Source: CAVXYG01 sp963766005 (lineage in GTDB: Bacteria > Actinomycetota > Actinomycetes > S36-B12 > GCA-2699445). From it: a stretch of 64,000 nucleotides of DNA. The notes under the pieces were generated by a model. It searched no databases and had not been told where the DNA came from. It saw nothing but the letters and a program-made list of their open reading frames with translations. Shown one piece after another: positions 46,193 to 56,592 of the stretch (positions within the stretch are counted from its first letter, which is position 1; each line of letters begins with the position of its first letter). The position numbers and the translations under genes are program-made. The stretch lies in the NCBI GenBank assembly GCA_963766005.1, contig CAVXYG010000006.1:1-64000 (forward strand), in the 5' to 3' direction.

Positions 46193-47983
46193 ATGCAGGA
46201 GTTTACCGAAACTGCCGTCGTGGCGGCGCCGACCGAGGGCAGCCTCATCGACCATCTGACCGCCAACGTCGCCGAGGCGCCGCACGACATCGCGCTGCGT
46301 CGAAAGCGCAACGACGTATGGCACGATGTCGCCTTCGCGGCCTTCCACGAAGAGGTGCGGGCGGTCGCCAAGGGCATCGCCGCTTCCGGCGTGCAGCCCG
46401 GGGACCGCGTCGGGATCATGTCGGCAACCCGGTACGAGTGGACACTGGTCGACTATGCGCTCTGGTATGCCGGCGCAGTGCCGGTGCCGATCTACGAGAC
46501 GTCCTCCGCGGAGCAGGTCGAGTGGATCTTGTCCGACTCCGGCGCTGTCGGCGTCTTCCTCGAGGGGCCCAGGCACGTGGCGGTGTTCGACGAGGTTCGC
46601 GGCGCCCTGCCCGACGTGGCCCACGCCTGGGTCTTCGACAAAGATGCCATCGACCTGCTCGTGGATGCGGGTCGAGTCGTGCCCGAGGCAGACCTCGACG
46701 CCCGGCGCGCCACGCTGACGCCGCAGAGCGTCGCAACGATCATCTACACCTCCGGCACGACCGGTCGGCCCAAGGGCTGCACGCTGACCCACGGCAATCT
46801 CATGTTCGAGGTGGACACTGTGACGAAGGGGCTGCCGGACTTGTTCCGGGAGGGCTCGTCCACGCTGCTCTTCCTGCCGCTGGCGCACGTGTTCGGGCGT
46901 GCTATCGAGCTGGGCTGCATCCGGTCCAGAGTCACCCTCGGCCACAGCGGCGACGTCACCAATCTGCTCGCCGACCTTGCGGAGTTCCAGCCGACGTTCC
47001 TGCTGGCGGTGCCGCGCGTGTTCGAGAAGATCTTCAACTCCGCCCAGCAGAAGTCGCGGGCCGAGGGCAAGGGCCGCATCTTCGACATCGCGGCGGCGAC
47101 GGCTATCGAGTACAGCGAGTCCCTGGACACCGGCGGGCCGAGCCTGCTGCTGCGCCTGAAGCACGGGCTGTTCGACAAGCTGGTGTACGGCAAGCTGCGG
47201 TCGGCGATGGGTGGCAACGTCACGCACGCCGTCTCGGGCGGCGCGGCACTGGGGGCACGGCTCGGGCACTTCTACCGCGGCATCGGGGTGTGGGTGCTCG
47301 AGGGGTACGGGCTCACCGAGACCGCTGCCGCCTCGACGCTGAACCGACCGGACAAGACCAAAATCGGTACGGTGGGCCGGCCGCTGCCCGGCACGTCGGT
47401 GCGGATCGCCGCCGACGGCGAGATCCTGCTGAAGGGGCCGCAGATCTTCCCGGGCTACTGGAACAACGCCGCGGCCACCGACGAGGTGCTGGAGTCCAAC
47501 GGCTGGTTCCACTCCGGCGATATCGGCGAGCTCGATGACGGGGGCTTCCTGCGGATCACCGGACGCAAGAAGGAGCTCATCGTCACCGCGGGCGGCAAGA
47601 ATGTGGCCCCGGCAGTCCTGGAGGACCGGCTGCGCGCCCACTACCTGGTGTCGCAGTGCATGGTGGTCGGCGACGCCATGCCATACATCTCGGCACTGGT
47701 CACCATCGACCCGGAGTCCTTCCCGGGATGGCGTGCGAGTGCCGGCAAGGAGGAGTCTGTTGCGGTCGCCGACCTGGTGGACGACCCCGACCTGCGGGCG
47801 GAGATTCAGTCCGCGGTCGATGAGGCCAACAAGGCCGTCTCCCAGGCCGAGGCGATCAAGAAGTTCGCCATCCTGCCGGTCGACTGGACCGAGGAGGGCG
47901 GACAGCTCACGCCGTCGCTGAAGCTCAAGCGCAGTGTCGTCATGCAGCAGTGGGCCGACGAGGTCGAAGCGCTGTACACCTGA
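46193..47983 (+). CDS. Long-chain fatty acid-CoA ligase / AMP-forming synthetase
   Basis: The 596-residue protein activates a carboxylic acid to its acyl-CoA through an acyl-AMP. ANL-family motifs are complete: ATIIYTSGTTGRPKGCTLTHGN (phosphate loop), VLEGYGLTETAAAS, GWFHSGDIGELDDGGFLRITGR and the C-terminal lid lysine in GGQLTPSLKLKRSVV. It is closest by look to the FadD15-type branch. I use the ATG at 46193; a GTG at 46166 would add nine residues. Medium- versus long-chain preference cannot be read from sequence. A 17-base-stem hairpin follows the stop. Confidence 0.93.
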   Translation: MQEFTETAVVAAPTEGSLIDHLTANVAEAPHDIALRRKRNDVWHDVAFAAFHEEVRAVAKGIAASGVQPGDRVGIMSATRYEWTLVDYALWYAGAVPVPIYETSSAEQVEWILSDSGAVGVFLEGPRHVAVFDEVRGALPDVAHAWVFDKDAIDLLVDAGRVVPEADLDARRATLTPQSVATIIYTSGTTGRPKGCTLTHGNLMFEVDTVTKGLPDLFREGSSTLLFLPLAHVFGRAIELGCIRSRVTLGHSGDVTNLLADLAEFQPTFLLAVPRVFEKIFNSAQQKSRAEGKGRIFDIAAATAIEYSESLDTGGPSLLLRLKHGLFDKLVYGKLRSAMGGNVTHAVSGGAALGARLGHFYRGIGVWVLEGYGLTETAAASTLNRPDKTKIGTVGRPLPGTSVRIAADGEILLKGPQIFPGYWNNAAATDEVLESNGWFHSGDIGELDDGGFLRITGRKKELIVTAGGKNVAPAVLEDRLRAHYLVSQCMVVGDAMPYISALVTIDPESFPGWRASAGKEESVAVADLVDDPDLRAEIQSAVDEANKAVSQAEAIKKFAILPVDWTEEGGQLTPSLKLKRSVVMQQWADEVEALYT

Positions 47984-47985
47984 GC

Positions 47986-48031
47986 CCGTCGTGCCCCCGG
48001 GGTAGGCATCTCCGCCCCGGGGGCACGACGG
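47986..48031. terminator. Hairpin terminator between convergent genes
   Basis: A perfect 17-base inverted repeat, CCGTCGTGCCCCCGGGG (47986-48002) and its complement (48015-48031), with a 12-base loop. It starts two bases after the ligase stop and lies 21 bases before the end of the convergent gene, so it can end transcripts from both sides. No U-tract follows, as is usual in actinobacteria. Confidence 0.8.
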
Positions 48032-48052
48032 CCCATCGGGCCGGGTGCAGGG

Positions 48053-49108
48053 TCACCTGGTCCACGCGTTCCAGTTCTCGATCTCGGCGTCGAAGACGCG
48101 CACGCGTGCGCCGTCGGCCAGCGAGATCCGATCGATCAGCGTGCGCATGCGGCCCGCTGCGTCCGGGGGTCCGAGGCTCGCCACCAAGTAGGCGAAGCGG
48201 TGGTCTGCCGAACAGCCCCGGATCTCGAAGCCCCAGGGCCCCTCTGCGGGCCACGTCAGCGACGCAACCGCAGCTCCTACCCCACTGAGTGAGTGGACGC
48301 TGTCGCCCATCTGCACGCCCAGGACCGCATCAGTCCCGAGGGCGCAGACCGCCCGCCAGCCCTGTTCATATGGTCCGATCAGGGTCGTGTCACCCGTCGC
48401 AAGGTCCATCGCGAAGATCCGCCCGCCAGTGTCCTCCGCCCTCACCATCAGGATCGTGTCGGGTGAGGGTGTCGCGAGCACCTGCTGCGGCGCTGCGAAG
48501 GGCCCGTATCGGCCCAGAAGGTCGCCGGAGTCCAGCGACCTGATCTGCAGCGTCGTCTCCCGCGCGAACCCCTCACCGATGGTGTCGACCTGGACGAAGC
48601 GATCCTCGTCGAGCAGGAGGCACAGGCCGAAGTCCGGCCCATCTGCGTACACCGAGCACCAGCCCGGAGCCTGGAGCTCGTGGACGAGCCCTGCGTCCCC
48701 CGCCGAGCGTACCTGCAGGACGGTGCTCGGCCCATCCAGTGCCCAGCCGATCAGCACTGCGCTGCCGAGTGCATCGATCACCCCCGGACCGGTCGATCCG
48801 CCGTCCGGCCCGCGGTACACCAGTTGGGCCTCGCCGATGGTGCCGTCGGACCCGATCGGGTGCAGGAGCAGTTCCGTCTGACCCCCGGCAGCGGTGCTGG
48901 TGGTGAAGCCGCCGTTGCCAGCGGCCGCGTTCGGGGAGGAGGTGGTCCCTGCCTCCCCGCCGGGTGAACCGCCGTCGAAGGAGCCCAGCCAGAGCAGCGC
49001 CCAGAGGCCCAAGGCCAGGGCGGCCGCGACGACTAGCGTCACGATGGTGACCGCCGCCCCCACGAGGAGGCGACGCCTCCGGCGCCCTGTCTCCGTCATG
49101 ACCCGCAT
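48053..49108 (-). CDS. Membrane-anchored extracytoplasmic protein, unknown
   Basis: A 351-residue protein with a basic N-terminus (MTETGRRRRRLLVG), one membrane helix (AAVTIVTLVVAAALALGLWALLWL) and a Gly/Ser/Thr linker. A long extracytoplasmic part follows with repeats of about 45 residues such as GGRIFAMDLATGDTTLIGPYEQG, suggestive of a beta-propeller. Cysteines in GWCSVYADGPDFGLCLL and VCALG may be paired. ATG codons at 49108 and 49099 are both possible starts. No family recognised. Upstream DNA to 49390 shows no gene. Confidence 0.75.
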   Translation of the reverse strand: MRVMTETGRRRRRLLVGAAVTIVTLVVAAALALGLWALLWLGSFDGGSPGGEAGTTSSPNAAAGNGGFTTSTAAGGQTELLLHPIGSDGTIGEAQLVYRGPDGGSTGPGVIDALGSAVLIGWALDGPSTVLQVRSAGDAGLVHELQAPGWCSVYADGPDFGLCLLLDEDRFVQVDTIGEGFARETTLQIRSLDSGDLLGRYGPFAAPQQVLATPSPDTILMVRAEDTGGRIFAMDLATGDTTLIGPYEQGWRAVCALGTDAVLGVQMGDSVHSLSGVGAAVASLTWPAEGPWGFEIRGCSADHRFAYLVASLGPPDAAGRMRTLIDRISLADGARVRVFDAEIENWNAWTR

Positions 49109-49390
49109 GGTTATCCCCCGGCCCCCGCCCAAGAGCACACTAGGCCGGGCGGAACCGGCGGAACAGGGTCCTTGGTCCGCGCGGTTCCGCAGGGCGACAC
49201 CTGTCGCCGCGCGCTGAATGGGCGGGTCGCCGCGCCGCCATCCGGCTGAGGCATGCCGGATGCGCTCAGGCCTGCGGCCTGACGGACAGTAACTCCGTGG
49301 GCTGCCATCCGGCCCAGGACCCCGCAGAAGTCAGTTGAGGGGCCTCGGGGTGCAGGGCGGCCGTTACGCGACGTAGTCGGTCGGGCGTGT

Positions 49391-51854
49391 CTAGGGACCA
49401 TCCTCGCCGGCCGGAGCCGCAGGGTCGCCCGGTTCGCCGACGTAGGCGGCCAGGTGCTGCCCGGTCAGCGTGGACCGCGCCGCGACCAGGTCCGCCGGGG
49501 TCCCTTCGAACACCACGCGCCCCCCGTCGTGACCGGCGCCCGGGCCGAGGTCGATGATCCAGTCGGCGTGGGCCATGACGGCCTGGTGGTGCTCGATCAC
49601 GATCACGGACTTGCCGGAGTCGACCAGCCGGTCCAACAGTCCGAGCAGTTGCTCGACGTCGGCGAGATGCAGGCCGGCCGTCGGCTCGTCGAGGATGTAG
49701 ACCCCGCCATCGGAGCCCATGTGCGTGGCCAGCTTGAGCCGCTGCCGCTCGCCGCCGGACAGCGTGGTCAGCGGCTGGCCCAGCGTCAGGTATCCCAGCC
49801 CGACATCGGCCAGGCGGGTCAGGATCTTGTGCGCCGCCGGGATCCGCGCCTCGCCGGTGGCGAAGAACTCCTCGGCCTGCGCGACCGACATCGCCAGCAC
49901 TTCGGTGATGTCGCGCCCCCCGAGCCGGTACTGCAGCACCTCCGCCTGGAACCCCTTGCCCTCGCATTCCTCGCACGGCGTCGCCACGGTCTCCATGAAG
50001 CCCAGCTCGGTGAAGATCACGCCGGCGCCGTTGCAGACCGGGCAGGCGCCCTCGGAGTTGGCGCTGAACAGTGCTGGCTTGACGCCGTTGGCCTTCGCGA
50101 AGGCCTTGCGGATCGGCTCCAGCAGGCCGGTGTAGGTGGCGGGGCTGCTGCGCCGCGAGCCGCGGATGGCGCCCTGGTCGATGGCGACCACCCCGTCCCG
50201 GCCCGCCACGGAGCCGGTGATCAGCGAGCTCTTGCCCGACCCTGCCACGCCGGTCACCACCACCAGCACCCCGAGCGGGATGTCCACATCCACGTCCTGC
50301 AGGTTGTGGTCGCATGCCCCCCGCACCTCCAGTGACCCCGAGGGCCGGACGTGCCGACGGCTTCACCGCGGCCCGGTCGTCGAGGTGCCGCCCGGTTAGC
50401 GTCCCGCTGGCGCGCAGTTGCGCCGACCGTGCCCTCGAACACCACCTCACCGCCGTCCGGCCCGGCGCCGGGGCCGAGGTCGACCACGTGGTCGGCGATG
50501 GCGATCGCCTCCGGCTTGTGCTCCACCACCAGCACCGTGTTGCCCTTGTCCCGCAGCCGGACCAGCAGGTCGTTCATCCGTGCGATGTCGTGCGGGTGCA
50601 GGCCGATGGTGGGCTCGTCGAAGACGTAGGTGACATCGGTGAGCGCCGAGCCGAGGTGCCGGATCATCTTCGTGCGCTGCGCCTCGCCGCCCGACAGGGT
50701 GCCCGACGGCCGATCCAGCGACAGGTACCCCAGACCGATCTCCACGAAGGCGTCGAGGTGCTCGCGCAGCGCCCTCAGCAGCGGCGCCACCGACGGCTCG
50801 TCCAGCCCTCGCACCCACTGCGCCAGGTCGCTGATCTGCATCGCGCACGCGTCGGCGATGCTGATGCCGGCAATCTTGGAGGACCGGGCCGCTGCCGACA
50901 GCCGGGTGCCGCCGCACTCCGGGCAGGCCGCGAAGGTGACGGCCCGCTCCACGAACGCGCGGATGTGCGGCTGCATCGCATCGACGTCCTTGCGTCAGGA
51001 ACGACTTCTGGATGCGCGGGATCAGCCCCTCGTAGGTCATGTTGACGTTCTCGAGCTTGCACCTTGCGGGCCTCGCCGTAGAGGAAGTCGTTCCGCTGCT
51101 TGGCGGTGAACTGCGCGATGGGCACATCGAGCGGGCACGACTCGGGCGAAGATGCGCACGTACCACCCGTCGGCGGTGTAGCCGGGGACGTGATGGCGCC
51201 CTCGGCCAGGGACTTGCTCTCGTCGAACAGCTGCGTCAGGTCGATGTCGGACACCGAGCCCATGCCGTCGCAGCGCGGGCACATGCCGCCGGTGACGGTG
51301 TAGGTCTTCTTCTCCACCTTGCGGTCGCCGCGCTCGACGGTGATCGCCCCGCTGGCCTTCACCGAGGGGACGTTGAACGCGTACGCCTGCGGCGACCCGA
51401 TGTGCGGCTGGCCGAGCTTGCTGAACAGGATCCGCAGCATCGCGTTGGCGTCGGTGGCGGTGCCGACGGTGGAGCGCGCGTTGGCGCCCATCCGTTCCTG
51501 GTCGACGATGATCGCCGTGGTCAGGCCCTCCAGCACATCGACGTCAGGCCGGGCCAGGGTCGGCATGAACCCCTGCACGAAGGAGCTGTAGGTCTCGTTG
51601 ATGAGCCGCTGCGACTCCGCGGCGATCGTGGCGAAGACCAGCGAGCTCTTGCCGGAGCCGGAGACGCCGGTGAACACGGTGAGCCGGCGCTTGGGCAGCT
51701 CGACGGTGATGTCCTTCAGGTTGTTCTCCCGCGCCCCGGCGACCCGGATCAGGTCGTGGCTGTCGGCCGCCGGCTGCGGCACGTCAGACCCCGCGGAACC
51801 GTGCATGGCATCTCCATCCGTCGGGGGTCGCGGCGGGTGTGCGGCCTCGCTCAT
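49391..51854 (-). pseudogene. UvrA-like ABC ATPase (drug-resistance paralogue), multiply frameshifted
   Basis: Joined frames give a UvrA paralogue of about 800 residues, the DrrC-like type linked to drug resistance. The start ATG at 51854 has GGGAGG. The first half shows Walker A FTGVSGSGKSSLVF (residues 61-74), zinc Cys GGMCPRCDGMGSV, then LSGGEAQRTKMIRHLG and YVFDEPTIGLHPHD. The second half shows VVTGVAGSGKSSLITG, ACPVCNGAGVIF, LSGGERQRLKLATHMG and YILDEPTAGLHLAD. Breaks lie near 51187, 51150, 51060, 50995, 50425 and 50350. Five of these six are single-base or net +1 insertions and one is a deletion. The flanking motifs are all intact, which speaks for sequence error or very recent decay. 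Confidence 0.88.
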
Positions 51855-52459
51855 CGTGCCTCCCTGTCGCGGGGCCGCGGTGCGTGGGCGCGTGCGAACT
51901 CCGTGGGGAGAGTATGGATGATGGACGGCGGCGAGCCTACCGGGTGCAACGAGTGCGAGTGCCGCGGGCACGTCCCGTCATCGTTGCGCCCCCCCAACGC
52001 TCGCGGCCGCTAGGCCCACCGCATGGGTGCGTACCGTGGCGACAAGAGCCGCGCCGCACTCCGCGCACCCGACTTGTGCACGGATACCTACGCGACAGGC
52101 CGTTGCGGCAAGCGTGTCGCGTAGGTACGCGGACACAAGTTGCCCACCGATGGAGCATTGCCTGCCGAGCAGCCACTGCGCGTAGTCGTGCCGCCTCGGG
52201 CGCGGCGATGGCACGGGCGCGAACCCCCGTGCTCGATGATGACCGCGGGCCAGCCCCGCAGCGGCGCAGGTCTCGTGCCCAGGAGTGCCCGGCCGCGCGG
52301 ACTCCGGCTGCCGCTCGCGGGGGAACCGCCCGAGGGCCGCCTGCTGGGTAGGCCGCGGCCCTTCCGCCACCACGCGCGACCGTGGTTGCCTTTCCGGCGC
52401 GCGCCGCGATCGATACCGGACCCCTGCTCCAGTGCGCCGCCCACGGGTAGCGTGCAGGT
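51855..52459. other. Divergent spacer holding a large hairpin
   Basis: About 600 bases between the divergent UvrA-like and ABC ATPase genes with no supported gene. At 52072-52140 lies an inverted repeat: ACTTGTG pairs with CACAAGT, then six unpaired bases, then TACCTACGCGACA (52085-52097) pairs perfectly with TGTCGCGTAGGTA (52115-52127), loop 17 bases. A minus-strand fragment reading GCAECGAALVATVRTHA nearby could be a broken zinc-ribbon gene, but I do not call it. Confidence 0.65.
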
Positions 52460-53343
52460 GTGGACGTCATCAGCATCGAAGGCCTGGACAAGTCGTACGG
52501 ATCGTTCCAGGCGCTGCGCGGCCTGGACCTGCACGTCGAGCGCGGCGAGGTGCACGGGTTCCTCGGCCCGAACGGCGCCGGCAAGTCCACGACGATCCGG
52601 GTGCTGCTGGGCCTGCTGAAGGCCGACGGCGGCCGCGTGGAGCTGCTCGGCGGCGACCCGTGGCACGACGTGGTGGCGCTGCACCGCCGGCTCGCCTACG
52701 TGCCCGGCGATGTGAGCGCTGTGGCCCGGGCTGACCGGCGGCGAGGCCATCGACCTGCTCGGCAAGCTGCGCGGCGGCCTCGACGAGCAGCGCCGCGCGG
52801 ACCTGCTCGAGCGCTTCGAGCTCGACCCCACCAAGCGCGGCCGCCAGTACTCCAAGGGCAACCGGCAGAAGGTGGCCATCGTGGCGGCGCTGGCCTCCGA
52901 CGTGGAACTGCTCATCCTGGATGAGCCCACGTCGCGGCCTGGACCCCCTCATGGAGGCCGTCTTCCAGGAGGTGATCGCGGCGGAGAAGCAGCGCGGCCG
53001 CAGCGTGCTGCTGTCCAGCCACATCCTGTCGGAGGTGGAGGCGCTGGCCGACCGGGTGAGCATCATCCGCGACGGCGCGGTGGTGCAGACCGGCACTCTG
53101 GACGAGCTGCAGGCGCAGATCCCCGCCACGCGTGTCCGCGCGTGCTGCAGCGGCCGCCGGCCGAGTTCCGGTTCTTGCACGATGTGCGAACTCGACGGCC
53201 ACCGTCTCAGCGCCACGGTCGAGCGGGATCACCTCAACGACGCGATGGCGGAGCTGAGCCGGTACGGCATCACTCGCCTCAACGTCGCCCCGCCGTCGCT
53301 GGAGAGCCTGTTCCTGCGGCAGTACGACGGGCTCGCGTCGTGA
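52460..53343 (+). pseudogene. ABC transporter ATP-binding protein, two frameshifts
   Basis: An exporter-type ATPase of about 293 residues if repaired. The first frame has LDKSYGSFQALRGLDLHVERG, Walker A FLGPNGAGKSTTIRV and the Q-loop region LAYVPGDVS. An extra G near 52716 then shifts the frame to PGLTGGEAIDLLGKL, YSKGNRQKVAIVAAL and Walker B ELLILDEPTS. An extra C near 52935 shifts to GLDPLMEAVFQEVIA and the H-loop SVLLSSHILSEVEALAD. The C-terminus LESLFLRQYDGLAS is typical of two-gene drug exporters of the TnrB2 type. The stop overlaps the GTG of the permease gene. Confidence 0.88.
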
Positions 53344-54939
53344 CGCAGGCCGTCGCCGGGTTCCGACCGCTGCTGCGGGTCTCGCTGCACCAGGACGCGC
53401 GGCGCATCGCGCCCTGGGTCGTCCTCATCACCGCGCTGTCGGTGTCGTCGATCATCGCCTTCCCGATCGTGTTCCCCGACGAGGCCGATCGCGCGGAGCT
53501 GGCGGCCACGATCGGCGCCAACCCGGCGCTGGCCTTGGTCTTCGGGCCCGGCCCGCGACCTGTCCACCGCCGACGGGTTCAACGCCTGGCGGGCCGGGCA
53601 GCTCGGCGCCTTCTTCGCCGGTCTGATGGCCATCTTCATCGTCATCCGCAACAGCCGCGCGGATGAGGATTCCGGGCAGGCGGAGCTGCTCGCGTCCGGG
53701 GTGATGGGCCGCGAGACCCGCCTGGGCGTGGCAATGGCGATGGCCGTGATCGCCAGCGTGCTGCTCGGGATCGTCGCCACCATCGCCACCACGATCGCCG
53801 GCGGAACGTTCGCGGACAGCGCTTTCCTGGCCGCCACGTGGACCGCTTCAGGCTGCATGTTCACCGCGGTCGCGGCCGTCGCCGCGCAACTCGGCTCTGA
53901 CGCCCGCAGCGCGAATTCCCTGGCGTTGGCCTTCCTCGGGGCCTCCTACATCCTCCGCGGCTTCATCGATTCCTCCGGCGCATCGGACTGGGCGCTCTGG
54001 CTGACCCCGTTCGGCTGGCTGGAGGCAGTGCGCCCGGCGGTGGACAACCGGGCGGGTCCGCTGCTGATCTGCCTGGCCTTCACGCTGCTGGCCGCGGCGC
54101 TGGCCTTCTGGCTGCACGCCCGCCGCGACTACGGCATGGGTCTGATCCCGCCGCGGCCCGGCCCCGCGCGAGGTGCCCGCATGACGAACCCGTGGGGTCT
54201 GGCGGTACGGCTCAACAGGGGGGCGCTGATCCCGTGGCTGTTCGCCTTCGCCGTGCTCGGCGGCGTGTTCGGCGTGCTGGCGACCTCCATCGGCGAGGTG
54301 CTCCTGGAGAACCCGTCCGTCGCTGCCGCCCTCGGCGCGGGGCAGGTGACCCAGGAGCAGCTGCTCTTCGCCTTCCTTGTCACGATCCTGTCGCTCGTGG
54401 GCATCATCGCCGCGGTGTTCGGGGTGGGCATCGTCATGCGCATGTACGCCGAGGAGGCCGAGTGGCGGGCCGACCCGCTGCTGGCCGGATCGCTGGGGCG
54501 ATGGCGCTACCTCGCGTCGAATGCCGCGGTCGCCCTGGTCGCGCCCGCGCTGGCGATGGTGCTGGCCGGCACGGTCATCGGCCTCGTCGCAGCCGCGCGG
54601 GAGCCGGCCATCACCGCCTCCGAGGTGATCTGGCAGGCGGCGGCGACGATCCCGGCAGTCTGGGTCATCGTCTTGCTCGCACTCGCCGCCGTCGGGGCGC
54701 GGCCGGCGGTCCGGCTGGTGGGATGGCTCGCCGTCGTGGCGACGTTCGCCCTGACGATCCTCGGCCCGATCTTCAACCTCGACGACTGGGTGCTGGGCAT
54801 CAGCCCGATGTGGCACGTTCCCGATGTGGCCGCCTCCCCGGTCGACTGGTCCGGACTGGGGTGGCTGTTCCTCGCCGCCGGCCTGTTCAAGGCGGTGGCG
54901 TTCGCCGGGTACCGGCGCCGCGACATCGCCGTGGCCTGA
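53340..54939 (+). pseudogene. ABC transporter permease (TnrB3-like), one frameshift
   Basis: A permease of about 530 residues with roughly twelve membrane helices, partner of the ATPase before it (GTGA overlap). The first frame reads RPLLRVSLHQDARRIAPWVV and a helix near ALSVSSIIAFPIVFP. After ALALVFG the reading resumes one frame over as ARDLSTADGFNAWRAGQLG, then AIFIVIRNSRADEDSGQAELLASG, a block typical of tetronasin-type exporters, and runs to YRRRDIAVA. An extra G near 53545 explains the break. Export of an antibiotic or lipid-like compound is inferred from the family. Confidence 0.85.
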
Positions 54940-54953
54940 CCGGTGGGCGATCG

Positions 54954-55291
54954 TTACCGAGTCTGCTGCGCGCCTGCGGGGCCGAGGACGTCGCCCAGCG
55001 CGCGTAACTGGCCGGTCCGCACAGCATGCAGCAGGTTCGTGCGCGGCTGGTCGCACCCGCCAGGACTGCTTCCCGCAGCACCGTCAGATGATGGGAAGCC
55101 GTTGACTGCGAGCGCCCCAACGGTTCGGTCAGGCCGCACGCGCACACGTCGCCTTCCTCGGCAGCCAGCAGCAGCTCGAGCAGCCGTAGTCTCACGGGTC
55201 GCCCAAGGGCGCGAAACGCCGCCGCGAGCCGCACGGACTCCTGCTCGTCGGGGACATCAGCGGCAGACGAGGACCTGAACCGCAGCAGCAC
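54954..55291 (-). pseudogene. ArsR-family metalloregulator, frameshifted
   Basis: An ArsR/SmtB winged-helix repressor. The helix-turn-helix segment reads FRALGRPVRLRLLELLLAAE, then EGDVCACGLTEPLGRSQSTASHHLTVLREA, where CAC resembles the arsenic-binding Cys pair of ArsR (usually C-V-C-D-L). After the recognition helix the frame changes, and the C-terminus RTNLLHAVRTGQLRALGDVLG reads in the next frame, ending at 54954. The net shift is one base. ArsR normally precedes arsenite export or arsenate reductase genes; none follows. It may have controlled the local exporter instead. Confidence 0.78.
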
Positions 55292-55769
55292 GCCGAACGC
55301 GGACCCCTGCCGGGCGGCATCGCTGGCGCGCTGACGGCGGGCGAGTACGAGCAGTTCCCACCGACGCCGGATTCGAGGCCATCTCCATCGTCCGTACGCA
55401 CGAGCTGCTGCCGGGGATGAGCAGCTCCATCAGCAGGGCCGTGCGCCCGGCGGCGGGCTGACCCTTGAGCGCGGGGCGCGACCACCGCGGAGTCGCTCGC
55501 CTCAGGACGCGGCCACCAGTCCGAAGAAGGCCGCGGCCAACACGATCGACGCCCCGATGGCCACCGGCACCGCGAGCGCCAGCGTCCGGCCGACGCCGCT
55601 GGCGCGCTCGATCGCCGTATCCCGAACGCACCAGGTCCAGCGAGAGGACCGGTACACCTTGGCCAGCCGCCAGCCGCCAGCCGCCAGCCGCCAGCCGCCA
55701 GCCGCGAGCCGCGAGCCGCAGGCAGCCGCGAGCCGCGAGCCGCCAGCCGCCCACGGCATCGCGGCATCG
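55292..55769. other. Degenerate stretch with a 7-base repeat array
   Basis: No complete gene. On the minus strand 55502-55622 codes a lone membrane helix (GRTLALAVPVAIGASIVLAAAFFGLVAAS) with a stop at 55502, probably the tail of a lost membrane gene. At 55663-55750 about twelve copies of the heptamer CAGCCGC or GAGCCGC form a tandem array. Confidence 0.6.
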
Positions 55770-56189
55770 CTATGCCAAACTGCGGGCTTCACTCGGCGCC
55801 AGCTCGCCAGCCGCCATCGCGGCTGCCAGCGCAAGCCACCCGACCGCAACCCGGATGAGGATGGCCAGGGCGATCCCCGCCAGCGGTGACTGCCGGGAGC
55901 CCAGCAGTCCGCCGATGGTGTCAAACGCCGCGGCCACGTCCGACTCGGCGTTCAACCACCCAGCCACCCAGCCGGCGATCAGCCCGAGCAGCAGCAGTGG
56001 CGGGATCGCTTGACGGGCCGCCCACAGGCACAGCACGACGAGGGCAGCGGTGCGCCCCGGCCGGAGCGCAGTCCTGTCCCACAAGCGGGCCGCCGTCACC
56101 GGGGTGTCCGGAGTGCGAGCAACCACGGCAGCAACGTGGTCTACCAGCGCATGCGCGAGCGCGGCTACGAACGTCGCAGGCAACCCCAA
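55770..56189 (-). CDS. Putative membrane protein, start uncertain
   Basis: A minus-strand frame of up to 139 residues with three hydrophobic stretches: AALVVLCLWAARQAIPPLLLLGLIAGWVAGWL, then SPLAGIALAILIRVAVGWLALAAAMAAGEL. The part before about 56036 overlaps the oppositely oriented CoA-binding remnant, so the real start may be the GTG at 56036. I do not recognise the family. Membrane-like composition is the only evidence. Confidence 0.4.
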   Translation of the reverse strand: MGLPATFVAALAHALVDHVAAVVARTPDTPVTAARLWDRTALRPGRTAALVVLCLWAARQAIPPLLLLGLIAGWVAGWLNAESDVAAAFDTIGGLLGSRQSPLAGIALAILIRVAVGWLALAAAMAAGELAPSEARSLA

Positions 56190-56515
56190 CGCCGAGACGG
56201 TCGAGGGCTACCCCGCCGATCCGGATCTGCGCTCCATCCCCGGCGGTGTGGAGGCCGTGGTCATCGACACGGCGCCGCAGCATGGGATGTCGACGATGCA
56301 GGAGGCCGTCGGCCTGGGCATCGCGCAGGTCTGGATGCACCGCTCCTTCGGCGGCGGCAGCGTGGAGGATTCGGCGACCGTCTACCGCCGCGAGCACGGC
56401 GTGAGCGTCATAGATGGCGGCTGCCCGTTGATGTTCGGGCCGACGGCTGACAGCGGGCGCCAAGATCATGCGGGCGATGCTGCGCCCGACGCACGACGTC
56501 CCTCGGCAGGTCTGA
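56050..56515 (+). pseudogene. CoA-binding-domain protein, frameshifted
   Basis: Three frames together give a Rossmann-fold CoA-binding protein of about 150 residues (YccU-like). The order is RSASNHGSNVVYQRMRERGYE (about 56113-56170), GNPNAETVEGYPADPDLRSIPGGVEAVVIDTAP with MQEAVGLGIAQVWMHRSFGG and GVSVIDGGCPLMFGPTADSG (about 56180-56460), then KIMRAMLRPTHDVPRQV to the stop at 56515. Each break is net +1 (extra C near 56171, extra base near 56460). The family binds CoA; its role is unknown. Confidence 0.8.
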
Positions 56516-56592
56516 GCGTCCGACTCGAGTCGGGTCACACCGACCCGGCGCCGCCCAGCCCAGGGGCGACATGCACCGGCGGCAGGCAGTTC

